Shown: positions 40,968 through 50,763 of the stretch, one piece after another
Layout of the letters: each line of letters opens with the position of its first letter
How positions within the stretch are numbered: the first letter of the stretch is position 1
Assembly: GCA_023301025.1 (NCBI GenBank)
Contig: JALZUR010000041.1
Coordinates: 1 to 64,000, forward strand
Origin: Bdellovibrionales bacterium
Lineage (GTDB): Bacteria > Bdellovibrionota > Bdellovibrionia > Bdellovibrionales > UBA1609
Reading direction: 5' to 3'
Length of the DNA stretch: 64,000 bases
Program-made: the position numbers and the translations under genes
Notes under the pieces: model-generated
What the model saw: only the letters and a program-made list of their open reading frames with translations
What the model was told of the DNA's origin: nothing
Database searches by the model: none

Positions 40968-41897
40968 TTAAAAAAACCTCTGTAATGATAAAATAGCCAT
41001 AAGTTGTGAATCATGATCCTTAAAATACCTTGCCTCTGTTCTTAAAATGAAACTATTAATATTAAAAGCAACACCAAGTCCTGCAACATAACCTATACTT
41101 GTTTTTGAACTCTCACGAGCTTGAGTGTCACCAATAAGATTAAAATTAAAACTATAGTAAGACGCAAGACCCCCTAAATTTAGGTAAGCCATATAAGACT
41201 TAGCTTTGTAAAGAGTAAAGAAAGTTGTCAAATCCATGAGAAGAACAAAACCAGATGATTCAAAAGCTACACTTTTAAAAAGATCAGAAGCATTAGAGCT
41301 GTACATTAAACTTACATCAATGGGGAATTTGTTATTCCACAAACCCGTATACTTTAAACCGTAAAATGAGGCTCTAGTTTTAAGCTCTTGATTTGAAGTT
41401 TTTAATTTGTAATTACTAAGAGCATAACTTAAACCAATGGACCTAGGAGCCTTAGACGATCTAGATTTTTCACTGCGTGCTCTTTTTGAGAAGAAATCTT
41501 TTCTTTTAGTTTTTTGAGGTTTATTAAAAAGTCCATCAGCCTTAAATCCAGCAAAGCTTGTATCAATAACATAGCCGTAAACACCTTTTTTAAGCCTAAC
41601 TTTATGAAACAAACCAAAACCATCGGTTCCTGCTGTTTTCTTAACGGCACCTAAAATCTTTGATCCTTTACTGAATTTTGCAATAACCTCTGAATCAAAG
41701 TTTGGGCGGCCATATACTATGGCGCTTTTTGAGAAAACAAATACTTTTGTGCTCTTATTTCTTTTACTTGAGTTTTTTTTTCTCACACTTCTTGTTTGAG
41801 AACTAAACTTTTTAGGCTTACTTTGAGCATTAAATGAAAAAAGTGTAAGCGGTAAAAAAAAGTAAATTAAGGGATAAAGGAGTTTTTTGGTCTTCAA
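40968..41897 (-). CDS. exported protein: SH3-like domain, basic linker, C-terminal beta-barrel
   Basis: VFVFSKSAIVYGRPNFDSEVIAKFSKGSKI (SH3b-like), KTKRKDFFSKRARSEKSRSSK linker, terminal ...LSLQRFF OM-type C-terminus. Confidence 0.65.
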   Translation of the reverse strand: MKTKKLLYPLIYFFLPLTLFSFNAQSKPKKFSSQTRSVRKKNSSKRNKSTKVFVFSKSAIVYGRPNFDSEVIAKFSKGSKILGAVKKTAGTDGFGLFHKVRLKKGVYGYVIDTSFAGFKADGLFNKPQKTKRKDFFSKRARSEKSRSSKAPRSIGLSYALSNYKLKTSNQELKTRASFYGLKYTGLWNNKFPIDVSLMYSSNASDLFKSVAFESSGFVLLMDLTTFFTLYKAKSYMAYLNLGGLASYYSFNFNLIGDTQARESSKTSIGYVAGLGVAFNINSFILRTEARYFKDHDSQLMAILSLQRFF

Positions 41898-41900
41898 GAG

Positions 41901-42506
41901 CTAAACTCCTGTGCTTCCAAACCCACCATCACCTCTATCTGTTTCATCCAAATCATCAGTCAAAACGACATTAGCTTTAACAACTGGAGCAACTACAAGT
42001 TGTGAGACACGCTCTCCATCTTTTAGCGTTATTGGTTTTTCGCCTAAATTTATAAGAATAAGTTGAATTTCACCACGGTAATCTGAATCAATAGTTCCAG
42101 GGGTATTTACAAGTGTAAGACCCTTTTTTAAAGCCAAACCACTTCTAGGTCGAGCCTGTATTTCATAGCCCTCAGAAACTTTCATTGCAAGCCCAGTTGG
42201 AACAAGTCCGCGTTCTAGAGGTTTTAATGTAAGAGAGTCTCCCTCTTTTTCAAAACAAGCTCTTACATCCATACCACTTGAGCCAGATGTTTTGTATTGT
42301 GGTAGGTCCCCTCTAAAGTTATCAAGACGCTTAACTTTTAACTCTACTTCTTTAGTGAATCCAGCTGTTTCTAAAATCTGACTTCCAATAAGCTCTATAC
42401 CAAGTTCAAGATACTGTTTAACTGGTAGATTTTCACTTTTTTCTTGAAGATTTTTGAAAAGGCCTTCTGCAATACCTGCAACATTTTTAATCTTATCTCT
42501 TACCAT
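41901..42506 (-). CDS. dut: dUTP diphosphatase with N-terminal helical extension
   Basis: GSSGMDVRAC, RPRSGLALKKGLTLVNTPGTIDSDYRGEI, terminal RGDGGFGSTG; ATG at 42506 preceded by TTGGGG. Confidence 0.93.
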   Translation of the reverse strand: MVRDKIKNVAGIAEGLFKNLQEKSENLPVKQYLELGIELIGSQILETAGFTKEVELKVKRLDNFRGDLPQYKTSGSSGMDVRACFEKEGDSLTLKPLERGLVPTGLAMKVSEGYEIQARPRSGLALKKGLTLVNTPGTIDSDYRGEIQLILINLGEKPITLKDGERVSQLVVAPVVKANVVLTDDLDETDRGDGGFGSTGV

Positions 42507-42555
42507 CAATAACCCCAATTTTTAGCTTATGGTTAAGCATTGTTTTTAAAAAATT

Positions 42556-43851
42556 TTATTTCGCACCAAGCATAACAATGCCTGGCTCTTTGTCCATATA
42601 GGTTTTTAAATAGTTATTAACATCTTGAAGACTTAAAGCTTCCACTTCTTTAACAATTTGATCTGTTGATCTTATCTCTCTGTAGACAAGTTCATTGACT
42701 GCCAAAGACTGCATTCTGTGATCTAAGTCATCTTCAGCCATTAAAACCTCACTTAAGAGTTGAGTTTTATAAAGCTTAAACTCATCTTTAGTTAAGCCCA
42801 TTTTTACAAGATTTTCTAACAGACCTAGAACCTCCGTTAGTGCTAAGAGTGTCTTTTCAGGTTTTGTCGCTAAGTAAATAGACATAACCCCTTCTTTTAA
42901 AAAACACTGAAGCATTGAATAGATTGTATAACCTAGACCTAAGTCTTCTCTTATCTTTTGAAAAAGCAAAGAGGACATGCCTCCACCAATAGCATTGTTT
43001 ACAAGGTGAGCCGACATTCTGTTGTCAGCATTGTACTTGGGAGCTGGAAAGTTCACAAGTATATGTGACTGTTCAGAGTCTTTTTGAAAAACACTTTGAA
43101 AAGCCAAAAACTTTGCTTCAGAAACAGCTTTAGTGGTGCTAGCTAAGTTGTTGTTATTTAAAGTTTTTTCTAATTCCAGAAAAGCTTTAATTTCTTCATG
43201 ATCCACATCACCTGCAGCAGTTACAACAAAATTTTCAGGTGTGTACATATCTTTATAAAGTTTAGTAAGGCTTTGAATAGACATAGAATTTACTGAATCT
43301 TCTGTGCCTGTTATTGGTCTAGCTAAGGCATGCCCCTTAAAAAGCTCTTCAAAAGCAAAATCAAAGACTGACTCTTCTAGATTTTCTCTACCCATAGCAA
43401 TTTCAGAAAGCACGACTTCTTTTTCTTTGATGAGCTCCTCAGGATCAAACTCTGCTGAAAAACAAAGGTCCAGTAGAACATCAACACATAAAGGGAGATC
43501 TTTTTTTAATGATTGAGTAGAGTATGAAGTCATCTCTCTACCCGTTGATGCAGAAATTTCTGCACCCACAGACTCTATGTCTTTTACAATATCAAAGGCT
43601 GTTCTTTTTTTTGTGCCTTTAAAAACCATATGCTCTATTAAATGGGCAGCTCCAGCCATATCATTTGGCTCGTGACGAGACCCCCACAAGGTGTGAAAGC
43701 CCAAATGAACTGACCTTCTCCCCTTAATAGACTCTGTTACTAAAGTAAGGCCCGATGATAATTTGGATTTTTTAAAGCGGCTATCCTCAAAGACTAAAGC
43801 ATTTGTTTTAGTCTTTGGGTCCTCTACATTTGAAAGATTTGAATCAGACAA
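42556..43851 (-). CDS. M16 family zinc peptidase (processing-peptidase-like)
   Basis: Inverted zinc motif HLIEHMVFKGTKKR, downstream E residue region; next to pnp. Confidence 0.94.
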   Translation of the reverse strand: MSDSNLSNVEDPKTKTNALVFEDSRFKKSKLSSGLTLVTESIKGRRSVHLGFHTLWGSRHEPNDMAGAAHLIEHMVFKGTKKRTAFDIVKDIESVGAEISASTGREMTSYSTQSLKKDLPLCVDVLLDLCFSAEFDPEELIKEKEVVLSEIAMGRENLEESVFDFAFEELFKGHALARPITGTEDSVNSMSIQSLTKLYKDMYTPENFVVTAAGDVDHEEIKAFLELEKTLNNNNLASTTKAVSEAKFLAFQSVFQKDSEQSHILVNFPAPKYNADNRMSAHLVNNAIGGGMSSLLFQKIREDLGLGYTIYSMLQCFLKEGVMSIYLATKPEKTLLALTEVLGLLENLVKMGLTKDEFKLYKTQLLSEVLMAEDDLDHRMQSLAVNELVYREIRSTDQIVKEVEALSLQDVNNYLKTYMDKEPGIVMLGAK

Positions 43852-43854
43852 ATT

Positions 43855-45969
43855 TTAATGTGCTCCATCTTGAGGTGCTAAAGTTGCTTTTCTACTAAGC
43901 TTTATTCTGCCTGAACGATCAACATCTAGAACCTTAACATCAAGCTTATCACCCTCAGAAACATAGTCCGATACAGTTCTTACCCTTTCATGAGCAATCT
44001 CTGAAATATGAAGAAGCCCTGTAATGTTCGGTAAAACTTCAACCACTGCACCAAAATCAAGAATTTTAACAACCTTGCCACTATAAACCTTACCTACTTC
44101 TGCTTCTGCACAAATAGACTCAATCATTTCAATAGCTCTTTTTGCCTTCTCAGGATCCGTTGATGCTACATTAATGTTTCCACTGTCTTCGATATCGATC
44201 TTAACACCTGTTTCTTCGATAATAGATTTGATCATTTTTCCACCAGGTCCAATCACATCTTTAACTTTTTCCGAAGGAACTTTTACAGTTTGAATTCTTG
44301 GTGCATAATCAGAGATTTGATTTCTAGGAGTTTTAATCACTTCTTCCATTTTTGAAAGAATATGAAGTCTTCCATCTTTAGCTTGAGCCAAAGCTTTTTC
44401 CATAACATCAAAGCCAATAGAATCAATTTTTATGTCCATTTGTAGAGCTGTAATACCCTCACTAGTTCCAGCAACTTTAAAGTCCATATCACCTAGATGA
44501 TCTTCATCACCTAAAATATCGGTTAAAACTGCATGACGGTCACCATCACTAATAAGACCCATAGCAATACCTGCAACATTAGCTTTTATAGGAACACCCG
44601 CATCTAAAAGAGCAAGAGTACCAGCACAAACTGTTCCCATAGAGCTTGAACCATTTGATTCTAAAACTTCACTCACAATTCTAACTGTATACGGAAACTT
44701 TTTTTGGTCAGGTAAAATAGATTCAAGTGCTTTTTCTGCTAAAAATCCATGTCCAATTTCACGTCTTGATGTACCACCTAAACGACCCGTTTCCCCTACA
44801 CAATAAGGAGGAAAGTTGTAATGAAGTAAAAAATTCTTTTTCATAGGCCCGTCTAATGTTTCAATAGTCTGTTCATCATCAGATGTTCCTAAAGTTACAG
44901 TTCCTAAAACCTGAGTTTCACCTCTTGTAAAAAGACCTGAACCATGAGTTCTTGGTAAAAGTTCAACTTCACAATCAATTCTTCTAACATCAGTTGTAGA
45001 TCTGCCATCAATTCTAGTTCCAGAATCTAATACACCAGATCTGGCCAAGCTATATTTAACATCGTCAATTACAATAGAAAGATCTTTAGACCAAGACGCT
45101 TGCTCATCAGAATCTGTTAAAACTTCAATAAATTTTTCTTTAGCTTTTTTCTTGGTCTCGTCATAAGAGGCATAACGATCCATTTTATCTTTTATTGCTA
45201 AGCCTTCTTTTATAAGAGGCTCAACAAAATCTTTTATTTCTCGTGCACGCACTTCATTTGGAGCGTAAGGTGCAAACTCTCTTTTTTCTTTACCAGCAAG
45301 TTTTCTTAATTCATCTTGTCCTTCAAAAACAGGCTTCATTTCATTGTGTGACCACTTAAGTAGATCCAAAGCCTGAGCTTCGGTTAAAAGCTCCCCTGCA
45401 CCTTCAACCATTAATAAACCTTTTTTAGTTCCAGCAACAGTAAAGTGGCAATCTGATTTCTCTAAATCATCTTTTGATGGGTTCGCTACCCATTTGCCAT
45501 CAATTCTACTAACACTAATAGCACAGGTTGGTCCATTAAAAGGAACATCACTGACGTGAAGGGCTGCCGATGCCCCAATGCTTGCTAAAATTTCTAAAGG
45601 AAACTGACCATCATAACTTAAAGTTGTAGCAACAACCTGAGTGTCGTGCTTATAGCCCTCAGGAAAACAAGGTCTAATGGGACGATCAATCATACGTGAT
45701 GTAAGTGTAGTAAGTGAAGTCGGTCTACCTTCTCTTTTAAAGTAACCGCCAGGAATCTGACCTGCAGAGTACATCTTTTCAGAAAACTCAACAGTCAGTG
45801 GAAAAAAAGGCATGCTAGACTCTTGCTTAGAAGATACAGCAGTTACTAAAACAGCATTGCCTCCAGAGCGCACAAGCACTGAACCATCAGCTTGTTTTGC
45901 AAGCCAACCGGTTTCTATTGATATTTTTTTTCCACCAAAATCTATTTCAACTGTCTTTCTTAAATCCAT
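43855..45969 (-). CDS. pnp: polyribonucleotide nucleotidyltransferase
   Basis: Two RNase PH domains, KH (VIGPGGKMIKSIIEETG), S1 domain. Confidence 0.97.
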   Translation of the reverse strand: MDLRKTVEIDFGGKKISIETGWLAKQADGSVLVRSGGNAVLVTAVSSKQESSMPFFPLTVEFSEKMYSAGQIPGGYFKREGRPTSLTTLTSRMIDRPIRPCFPEGYKHDTQVVATTLSYDGQFPLEILASIGASAALHVSDVPFNGPTCAISVSRIDGKWVANPSKDDLEKSDCHFTVAGTKKGLLMVEGAGELLTEAQALDLLKWSHNEMKPVFEGQDELRKLAGKEKREFAPYAPNEVRAREIKDFVEPLIKEGLAIKDKMDRYASYDETKKKAKEKFIEVLTDSDEQASWSKDLSIVIDDVKYSLARSGVLDSGTRIDGRSTTDVRRIDCEVELLPRTHGSGLFTRGETQVLGTVTLGTSDDEQTIETLDGPMKKNFLLHYNFPPYCVGETGRLGGTSRREIGHGFLAEKALESILPDQKKFPYTVRIVSEVLESNGSSSMGTVCAGTLALLDAGVPIKANVAGIAMGLISDGDRHAVLTDILGDEDHLGDMDFKVAGTSEGITALQMDIKIDSIGFDVMEKALAQAKDGRLHILSKMEEVIKTPRNQISDYAPRIQTVKVPSEKVKDVIGPGGKMIKSIIEETGVKIDIEDSGNINVASTDPEKAKRAIEMIESICAEAEVGKVYSGKVVKILDFGAVVEVLPNITGLLHISEIAHERVRTVSDYVSEGDKLDVKVLDVDRSGRIKLSRKATLAPQDGAH

Positions 45970-46160
45970 ATTTTAATCCTAATCTTATTTGTGATCTTAA
46001 TTATTTTTTTATTTATATCTAATTATTTATACGTTTATATTCTGGTCACTGTTAGTTATCTTTTTATTAAGTCAGTTTTTAAATCCATACTTTAAGACTT
46101 AAAAATATAAAAATGAGATTTACTCATCGCTTTTAAAAATAAACAACAAAGACCAAAATG

Positions 46161-46190
46161 AAAAAGAGGCTCTTTTGTAGAGCCCCTTTA
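46161..46190 (-). terminator. rho-independent terminator downstream of rpsO
   Basis: Minus strand GGGGCTC-TACAAAA-GAGCCTC followed by TTTTT. Confidence 0.8.
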
Positions 46191-46206
46191 AATCCCAAAA
46201 ATGATC

Positions 46207-46476
46207 TTATTTTCTCAAACCTAAAATTTTGATCAATTCTCGGTACTGATCGATGTCAGTTTTTCTTAAGTGGTCTAAAAGTTTACGTCTTTTAGAAACC
46301 ATTTTCAAAAGGCCTCGTCTTGAGTGATTGTCTTGCTTATTTGCTTTAAAATGATCTTGAAGACCTTCAATTCTTGCTGTTAAAAGAGCTGCTTGAACTC
46401 TTGAGCTACCGGTATCAAGCTCTGAAAGTTTAAATTGGTTTACAATTTGTTTTTTCTCTTCTGAAGTTAATGCCAT
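46207..46476 (-). CDS. rpsO: 30S ribosomal protein S15
   Basis: [36 protein letters not shown]; internal ATG at 46476 preferred over track start 46521. Confidence 0.96.
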   Translation of the reverse strand: MALTSEEKKQIVNQFKLSELDTGSSRVQAALLTARIEGLQDHFKANKQDNHSRRGLLKMVSKRRKLLDHLRKTDIDQYRELIKILGLRK

Positions 46477-46612
46477 AAATCCTCCTGCTTTTATTTCAAG
46501 CGGTAAAAGGTAAAACCCCATAAAAACGTCGGCATCGGCGCATTTTGGAGCGTTAAATGAATTAACCTAAATAATGTACTCTGGTCAAGATTTTAAGCCT
46601 CAAAATCAGAAA

Positions 46613-47581
46613 TCAACTGTTGAAAACTCGGGATATTTTAACTTGTCCGCTTGAAGCTAATGAGACAAGCCCTAAAAGATTTGATTTTTTATTAAAAATT
46701 CGCACCACATGGTCTTTTTGAGCTTTTATAGACTCTCTAAGCATAGGATGAAGCCTTGGTCGTACCTTATGAGGAAGCTGACCATTTATAAAAAGCTTAG
46801 ATTCACTGTCAGATAAATATAAAATTTCAGCGTAACTTAGGGCTTTCTCAAAGGGGACAAAGCCTCTATTACTAGAAAGTAATGATGCTTTATCCGTAAC
46901 ATCTAGCTCTGAAAGCTCATCTATTTGCTTAAAACTTATCGCACTCTCTAACTTAAAAGAACCAACAGTTTCTCTTTTTAGAGATTTTAAATGAGCCCCA
47001 GACTCTAAACACTCACCAAGACGCTCTGACCAAGACCTAATGTAAGAGCCTTTTGAACAGTGAACGTAAAAATGAGCATCAATACCTTCAGAAACTTCAA
47101 AAACTTTAGAATCAAAGAAATTCATAATTTTCAGAGGGGCTAAAAAATCAACACCAGCTCTAGCTTTATTATAAAGTTTCTCACCGTCAATTTTCACAGC
47201 TGAATACTTTGGAACTCTTAACTCATTAAGACCCTTTAAAGATATGGCTGCATCTTGAACTTCTGAAAGACTGAAATATCTGTTAGGAAATTTTTTTAAT
47301 ACAGAGCCTTCAAAATCACCAGTTGTTGTAGTCTCTCCAAGTTTAGCAACACCTGTATAAATTTTATCTTCAGACATAATCCAAGGAGAAAGCTTTGTGG
47401 CCTTTTCAATAAGTAAAACCATCAACCCCTCAGCCATAGGGTCAAGAGTTCCTGTGTGTCCAACAGCCTTTGTTCCCAAAGCTCTTCTAACTTTTGAAAC
47501 AACATCATGGCTTGTGACACCAGACTCTTTATTTACCAAAAGAAGTCCTGAAAGTGGGAATGGTGTTTTGTTTTTTTTCAA
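46613..47581 (-). CDS. truB: tRNA pseudouridine(55) synthase
   Basis: GLLLVNKESGVTSHDVV, GHTGTLDPMAEGLM. Confidence 0.96.
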   Translation of the reverse strand: MKKNKTPFPLSGLLLVNKESGVTSHDVVSKVRRALGTKAVGHTGTLDPMAEGLMVLLIEKATKLSPWIMSEDKIYTGVAKLGETTTTGDFEGSVLKKFPNRYFSLSEVQDAAISLKGLNELRVPKYSAVKIDGEKLYNKARAGVDFLAPLKIMNFFDSKVFEVSEGIDAHFYVHCSKGSYIRSWSERLGECLESGAHLKSLKRETVGSFKLESAISFKQIDELSELDVTDKASLLSSNRGFVPFEKALSYAEILYLSDSESKLFINGQLPHKVRPRLHPMLRESIKAQKDHVVRIFNKKSNLLGLVSLASSGQVKISRVFNS

Positions 47582-47604
47582 TGCTTTAACCTAATTAACT
47601 TTTT

Positions 47605-47955
47605 TTAAGAGTCTTGATTTTTATTTAAAACATCTGAAACTTGAACAAGTTTATCTATCGAACCATCTTTAATAAACTTGATCCTAGGACAAAATTTCAT
47701 TCTAACTTTTTTAGAAATTTCATGCTGAAGTTGAACTCTTCTGTCTTCAAGCTGTTCAAAAACCTCAGACTCACAATCTGATTCATCGGAACAAAAAACA
47801 CTTAAAAAAACTTGAGCATTTTTAAGATCAGGGGAGCAGCTTACACGAACTAAAGTAACTAGTGCACCACTAAAAAGTGAACTGTAAGAAGCAAGCTTTG
47901 CTGCAATAACTTCTTTTAAAGTTTGCTCTACACGATCTATTCTTGAATGACTCAT
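47605..47955 (-). CDS. rbfA: ribosome-binding factor A
   Basis: RIDRVEQTLKEVIAAKL; between truB and infB. Confidence 0.92.
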   Translation of the reverse strand: MSHSRIDRVEQTLKEVIAAKLASYSSLFSGALVTLVRVSCSPDLKNAQVFLSVFCSDESDCESEVFEQLEDRRVQLQHEISKKVRMKFCPRIKFIKDGSIDKLVQVSDVLNKNQDS

Positions 47956-47990
47956 AACTTATACCCAAGTGCCTTTACTTAAAACTCTAC

Positions 47991-50687
47991 TTAGAGCTGT
48001 CTTGAAACTTCTTCTTTTCTGTAAGCTTCAATAATATCACCAGATTTAAGATCGTTGTAATTTTCAATGCCAATACCACATTCGTAACCAGAAGCCACCT
48101 CTTTTGCATCATCTTTAAAACGCTTTAAGCTGCCAATTTTGCCTTCAAAAAGGATACGCCCCTGTCTGACCAAACGAACTAAATCACTTCTGTGAATATT
48201 ACCTTCTGTAACAAGAGAACCCGCAATAACACCCATCTTAGGAACAGAAAATGTTTCCCTAACCTCTGCCTTACCAGTACCTTTTTCAACAATATCTGGA
48301 TCTAATAAGCCTGACATAATAGCTTTTATGTCATCTACAAGCTCGTAAATTATTCTATAACTTTTAATCTCAACACTTTTTTCTTTAGCTCTGGAGCTTG
48401 CCTGAGAGTCAGGTCTTACATTAAAACCAACAACTACTCCGCCAGCCGTAGAAGCAAGTAAAACGTCTGACTCAGTTACACCACCTACAGCTGTATGTAT
48501 AAACTTAACTTTAACTTCATCAGTTTCAATCTTTTTAACCATACCTTTGATAGCTTCAATTGAACCAGCAACATCGGCTTTTAAAACAACAGCCAGTTCT
48601 TTAGCACCATCATCTTTTACGCGTAGCAAAAGCTCTTCGACAGAAACTTTTTTACTAGCTTCTTCAATGGCAATAAGTTCAGCCTCTTTTTTTCTAGTTT
48701 GCGCTAGTTCATTTGCTTTTTGATCACTTTCACAAATATCAAAACGATCTCCAGCTTTTGGGGTCTCAGGAAGCCCCATCACTTCGACTGGTACACCAGG
48801 ACCTGCCTCTTTTACGACTTTTCCTGTGTCAGACATAAGTCGTCTTATTTTACCTGCTACTAATCCTGCACAAATAGACTGACCTGTTTTTAATGTTCCA
48901 TCTTTTATGAGAAGAGTAGCAACATTACCTTTACCTTTTTCAACTTTACTTTCAATTACAACACCAGTTGCAGATTTTTTAGGATTAGATTTTAACTCCA
49001 AGAGCTCTGTATGAAGCCAAATACTTTCTAAAAGTTCTGTGATACCTGTTTTATTTAAGGCTGATACTTCATGAAATACAGTATCTCCACCCCAATCTTC
49101 AGGTACGAGTTCTTTATCAGAAAGCTGCTGTTTAATCTTATCAGGATTTGCACCCTCTTTATCAATCTTATTAACAGCAACAACTATTGGAACACCTGCA
49201 GCTTTTGAGTGACTTATAGCTTCTTCGGTCTGAGGCATCATACCGTCATCTGCGGCAACTACTAAAATAACAATATCAGTAATATTTGCGCCTCTGGCTC
49301 TCATTTCAGTAAAAGCTGCGTGACCCGGAGTATCTATAAAAGTGATTGGTTTATCATCTTCTACAAAGACCTGATATGCACCAATGTGCTGAGTAATTCC
49401 ACCAGCCTCACCACCTGCAACGTTTGCTTTTCTTATAGAATCAAGAAGAGTTGTTTTACCGTGGTCAACATGACCCATAACAGTTACAACTGGCGGGCGT
49501 ACCACAGGTTCTGCAGTGAGATCACCAAAAGCAACTGTGTCAGTAAAGTCTTCAGAAGTAACTAAAACATTTTCAGCCTCCCACTTAAATTCAGGAAGGA
49601 TTAAAGAAATTGTATCAAAATCCAATTCAGAATTCATGTTAACCATAGATCCTTGAGCCATAAGTGACTTCATTAGAAGTGGGGCTTTTACACCAATCTC
49701 TTGTGCTAGAGCACTTAAAGTCATTGTACCACTAACCTTAACGACTCGTTTATGAGCGGCAGGAGTAGTGATAGATGTCTTTTTTCCTGGAAGAGCAGAA
49801 AACTTTTTCTTTTTTGGTTGGAAAACCATTTCGCGCTTTCTAAAGTCAGCGGCCTTAAAGGCAGTGGGCTGGTTGAGTTGTTCTTTTCCAGTGTTTGCGC
49901 CCACCTTTTTCTTAGGAGCTTTATCATCTTTGCGATTCTTATCTGCATTAGGCATATCCACAGGAAAAACTGGAGATGGAGCAACATAGCCTGACCTTAA
50001 ACCTCTCTGTGCTGATTTAAGTCCTGGGGTCCTTGAACCATCAGGTTTTCTAACACCACCACTAACTTTTTTTAGGTCAATCTTACCAACAATATTTTTA
50101 CCAAAGACTCTTGCTTTTTTGACAGCAGGAGCAGGACTTGCAACCTTTTCATCTTTATCACCAGCTGTTTTTTCTTGAACTTCTGTTGTTTGATCAGCTG
50201 AAATCACTTCTTGGTCGGCTATCTGCGCCTCTTCTTGAAGCTTCGCAGCTATAGCTTCTTCAGCTTGCTTTTCTTTAGCTTCCTGAACATCAGAAGCTTT
50301 TCTTCTAATTACACCAGTTGAAGTAGCAGCTTTTTTTACTACAGCTTTCTTTTTTACTGCAGTTTCTGTGGGACTTTCTTTTGTAACACCAGATGAGACT
50401 TTTTTAACAGTAGTAGTTACTTTTTTCTTTGTGACTTTTTTCGTAGCTTTTTTCGTAGTCTTTTTCTTAGCTGTTTTCTTAGTAGCAGCTTTCTTCTTAG
50501 TCGTCTTCTTCTTCGTAACTTTTTTTACAGAAGAACCTTCGTCGCTAATCTTTGTTTTGATTAAAGACATTGTATCCTCATCCAAGGCAGACATATGACT
50601 CTTAACTGGTAAGTCCCACTTTTTTATCTTATCCATAAGAGCGATCGTCTCTAAGTTTAACTCTTTTGCAAACTGGTATACTTTCAT
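47991..50687 (-). CDS. infB: translation initiation factor IF-2 with Lys/Thr-rich N-terminal linker
   Basis: GHVDHGKTTLLDSIR, DTPGHAAF, NKID; KKTTKKKAATKKTAKKKTTKK linker. Confidence 0.97.
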   Translation of the reverse strand: MKVYQFAKELNLETIALMDKIKKWDLPVKSHMSALDEDTMSLIKTKISDEGSSVKKVTKKKTTKKKAATKKTAKKKTTKKATKKVTKKKVTTTVKKVSSGVTKESPTETAVKKKAVVKKAATSTGVIRRKASDVQEAKEKQAEEAIAAKLQEEAQIADQEVISADQTTEVQEKTAGDKDEKVASPAPAVKKARVFGKNIVGKIDLKKVSGGVRKPDGSRTPGLKSAQRGLRSGYVAPSPVFPVDMPNADKNRKDDKAPKKKVGANTGKEQLNQPTAFKAADFRKREMVFQPKKKKFSALPGKKTSITTPAAHKRVVKVSGTMTLSALAQEIGVKAPLLMKSLMAQGSMVNMNSELDFDTISLILPEFKWEAENVLVTSEDFTDTVAFGDLTAEPVVRPPVVTVMGHVDHGKTTLLDSIRKANVAGGEAGGITQHIGAYQVFVEDDKPITFIDTPGHAAFTEMRARGANITDIVILVVAADDGMMPQTEEAISHSKAAGVPIVVAVNKIDKEGANPDKIKQQLSDKELVPEDWGGDTVFHEVSALNKTGITELLESIWLHTELLELKSNPKKSATGVVIESKVEKGKGNVATLLIKDGTLKTGQSICAGLVAGKIRRLMSDTGKVVKEAGPGVPVEVMGLPETPKAGDRFDICESDQKANELAQTRKKEAELIAIEEASKKVSVEELLLRVKDDGAKELAVVLKADVAGSIEAIKGMVKKIETDEVKVKFIHTAVGGVTESDVLLASTAGGVVVGFNVRPDSQASSRAKEKSVEIKSYRIIYELVDDIKAIMSGLLDPDIVEKGTGKAEVRETFSVPKMGVIAGSLVTEGNIHRSDLVRLVRQGRILFEGKIGSLKRFKDDAKEVASGYECGIGIENYNDLKSGDIIEAYRKEEVSRQL

Positions 50688-50763
50688 CTAGATTACTTTC
50701 CTTAAATTTTTATCCAAAATTCTAAACATAACTTTTTTGTTCTTAAACTAACGGCAAAAAAAA

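Noticed and set aside
49721-49994. Cluster of overlapping ORFs in several frames inside infB
   Set aside because: All overlap the confirmed IF-2 frame; alternate-frame artefacts
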